From Deltaproteobacteria bacterium (GTDB lineage Bacteria; Desulfobacterota; GWC2-55-46): a stretch of DNA of 7,372 nt. Positions 5,421 through 7,372 of the stretch are shown piece by piece (position 1 is the first letter of the stretch; each line of letters starts with the position of its first letter). The notes beneath the pieces were generated by a model. It was not told where the DNA came from. It did not search any database and worked only from the letters and a program-made list of their open reading frames with translations. The stretch is taken from contig JAUSLB010000211.1 of NCBI GenBank assembly GCA_030646655.1, positions 1-7,372 on the forward strand. The letters are read 5' to 3'. Position numbers and translations under genes: made by a program.

Positions 5421-5509
5421 TCGAGTAATTTGTAAGATTTGGCGGATTCACTCCGGCCAAATCGTGGTTGAAAAAGTCTAAGGACGGACTTTTTCAACAT
5501 CTTACTCGA
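5421..5509. repeat. 89-base nested palindrome able to form a three-way junction
   Basis: The outer arms TCGAGTAA (5421-5428) and TTACTCGA (5502-5509) pair over 8 bp. They enclose two hairpins: GATTTGG-CGGA (5436-5446) with TCCG-g-CCAAATC (5452-5463), 11 pairs and one bulge, and GTTGAAAAAGTC (5467-5478) with GACTTTTTCAAC (5487-5498), 12 perfect pairs with an 8-base loop. The junction linkers are 3-7 bases. An alternative pairing of GTAAGAT (5432-5438) with ATCTTAC (5499-5505) competes with the outer stem. No protein is encoded. It sits between two convergent genes, so it could limit read-through in both directions, or it could be a small non-autonomous mobile repeat (inference). Confidence 0.7.
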
Positions 5510-5572
5510 TATCGGCGGTAATGCGGTCAAGGCCCTTTATCCCGCCCTTAATAAGCTCCAAGAGGCGATAGG

Positions 5573-6955
<1,383 letters not shown>

Positions 6956-6976
6956 ACCTGACCCCCCAATATTAAT

Positions 6977-6982
6977 ATTATA
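6977..6982 (-). promoter_or_regulatory. Candidate -10 element for the sigma-54 response regulator gene
   Basis: A perfect TATAAT on the minus strand ends 21 bases before the ATG, giving a leader of roughly 15 bases that still includes the G-rich ribosome-binding tract (6962-6967). No good -35 is visible at 16-18 bases (GGTATC or similar), so an activator may be needed or the match may be chance. The spacer to glyS is divergent. Confidence 0.4.
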
Positions 6983-7029
6983 GCCTAAATTATCCTTATG
7001 ATACCTTTCCTAAGAAAAGAGAAAGGGGT

Positions 7030-7056
7030 TGAATTTATCAGTATTTCTGATAAATT
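7030..7056 (+). promoter_or_regulatory. glyS promoter region carrying a perfect 10-bp inverted repeat
   Basis: AATTTATCAG (7032-7041) and CTGATAAATT (7047-7056) form a perfect inverted repeat around TATTT. A candidate -35 TTGAAT (7030-7035) and -10 TAAATT (7051-7056) with a short 15-base spacer overlap it. The arrangement suits either a repressor operator covering the promoter or a 5'-leader hairpin; the symmetry is seen directly, the function is inference. No T-run follows the repeat, so it is not a terminator. Confidence 0.5.
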
Positions 7057-7082
7057 AGTGCTTCCATTCATACAGGAGCGAT

Positions 7083-7372
7083 ATGGCGAAAGACCTTTTA
7101 TTCGAAATAGGCACTGAGGAGATACCGGCAGGGTTTGTGCCAAAGGCGCTTTCCTCCCTCGAGGGCTTTTTAAGGAAAAACCTTGAGGCCAGGCGTCTGT
7201 CGTTCGGTTCAATAAGGACGCTGGGCACCCCGAGGAGGCTTGCCCTTATGGTCGAAGACCTTGCAGAAAGGCAGCCTGACGCGAAGATAGAGGTAAGGGG
7301 GCCGCAGAAAAAGGCGGCCTTTGACGGTAAAGGCAACCCGACAGGCGCGCTGACCGGCTTTGCCAGGGCGCA
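7083..7372 (+). CDS. glyS: Glycyl-tRNA synthetase beta subunit, N-terminal part (continues past the window)
   Basis: The visible 96 codons encode the start of the beta chain of tetrameric (alpha2-beta2) bacterial GlyRS, which charges tRNA-Gly; the beta chain contributes tRNA recognition while the alpha chain (GlyQ) holds the aminoacylation site. Diagnostic motifs are LLFEIGTEEIPAGFV at the N-terminus, then TLGTPRRLALMVEDL, and GPQKKAAFD..GNPTGALTGFARA near the edge. ATG at 7083 is preceded by AGGAG (7074-7078) with a 4-base gap. The full protein is usually near 690 residues, so about 14 percent is seen. glyQ normally lies immediately upstream of glyS, but here the upstream neighbour is the divergently transcribed response regulator gene. 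No frameshift is visible. Confidence 0.95.
   Translation, partial: MAKDLLFEIGTEEIPAGFVPKALSSLEGFLRKNLEARRLSFGSIRTLGTPRRLALMVEDLAERQPDAKIEVRGPQKKAAFDGKGNPTGALTGFARA

Noticed and set aside
4841..5509. CRISPR-like array or complete insertion sequence
   Set aside because: The repeats are palindromes of different lengths with irregular spacing, there is no regular spacer pattern, and no transposase or cas gene is present.
6985..7336. Minus-strand frames opposite the start of glyS
   Set aside because: The plus strand encodes a clear GlyRS beta N-terminus with a good ribosome-binding site; the opposite frames have no recognisable features.

Overview
The window reads as chromosomal DNA of a Gram-negative bacterium with moderately high GC. 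A Desulfobacterota (former Deltaproteobacteria) or Nitrospirota-like lineage is my best guess. The grounds are the mix of a HAMP-class III cyclase with a TPR lipoprotein, an NtrC-type sigma-54 activator, a PilZ domain, a separate GlyRS beta chain, a type A RNase P RNA, and short palindromes built on an AGCAAGCT core. This assignment is inference; no 16S or other taxonomic marker is present.

Layout from left to right. Positions 52-2290 (minus strand) hold a membrane-bound class III adenylate cyclase followed by an overlapping TPR lipoprotein gene, a two-gene unit with a good sigma-70 promoter at 2355-2383. Positions 2291-2673 hold no convincing gene but contain a nested, terminator-like inverted repeat overlapping that promoter. 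Positions 2674-4509 (minus strand) are a compact RNA-metabolism block. In transcription order it is tRNA-Ile2 (CAU anticodon), a coiled-coil/C4 zinc-ribbon protein, an RNase HI family protein with an N-terminal helical extension, and the RNase P RNA (rnpB). The gaps are 39, 4 and about 11 bases, so co-transcription is plausible, and rnpB encodes the enzyme that would mature the tRNA at the head of the block.

Positions 4510-5572 look like a repeat-laden, partly decayed island. It holds REP-like palindromes, repeated copies of a GTTGAAAAAGTCT word, a PilZ gene that retains only the first 20 or so residues of a receiver domain and whose C-terminus is encoded by a perfect hairpin, and an 89-base nested palindrome that can fold as a three-way junction. 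Positions 5573-6955 (minus strand) encode a complete sigma-54-dependent response regulator. Across a 127-base divergent spacer, glyS (GlyRS beta chain) begins at 7083 and runs off the right edge. No glyQ lies next to its start.

I see no CRISPR array, phage gene, toxin-antitoxin pair or complete insertion sequence. The best leads for something undescribed are the three-way-junction repeat with its satellite copies around the PilZ remnant, and the tRNA / zinc ribbon / RNase HI / rnpB cluster.
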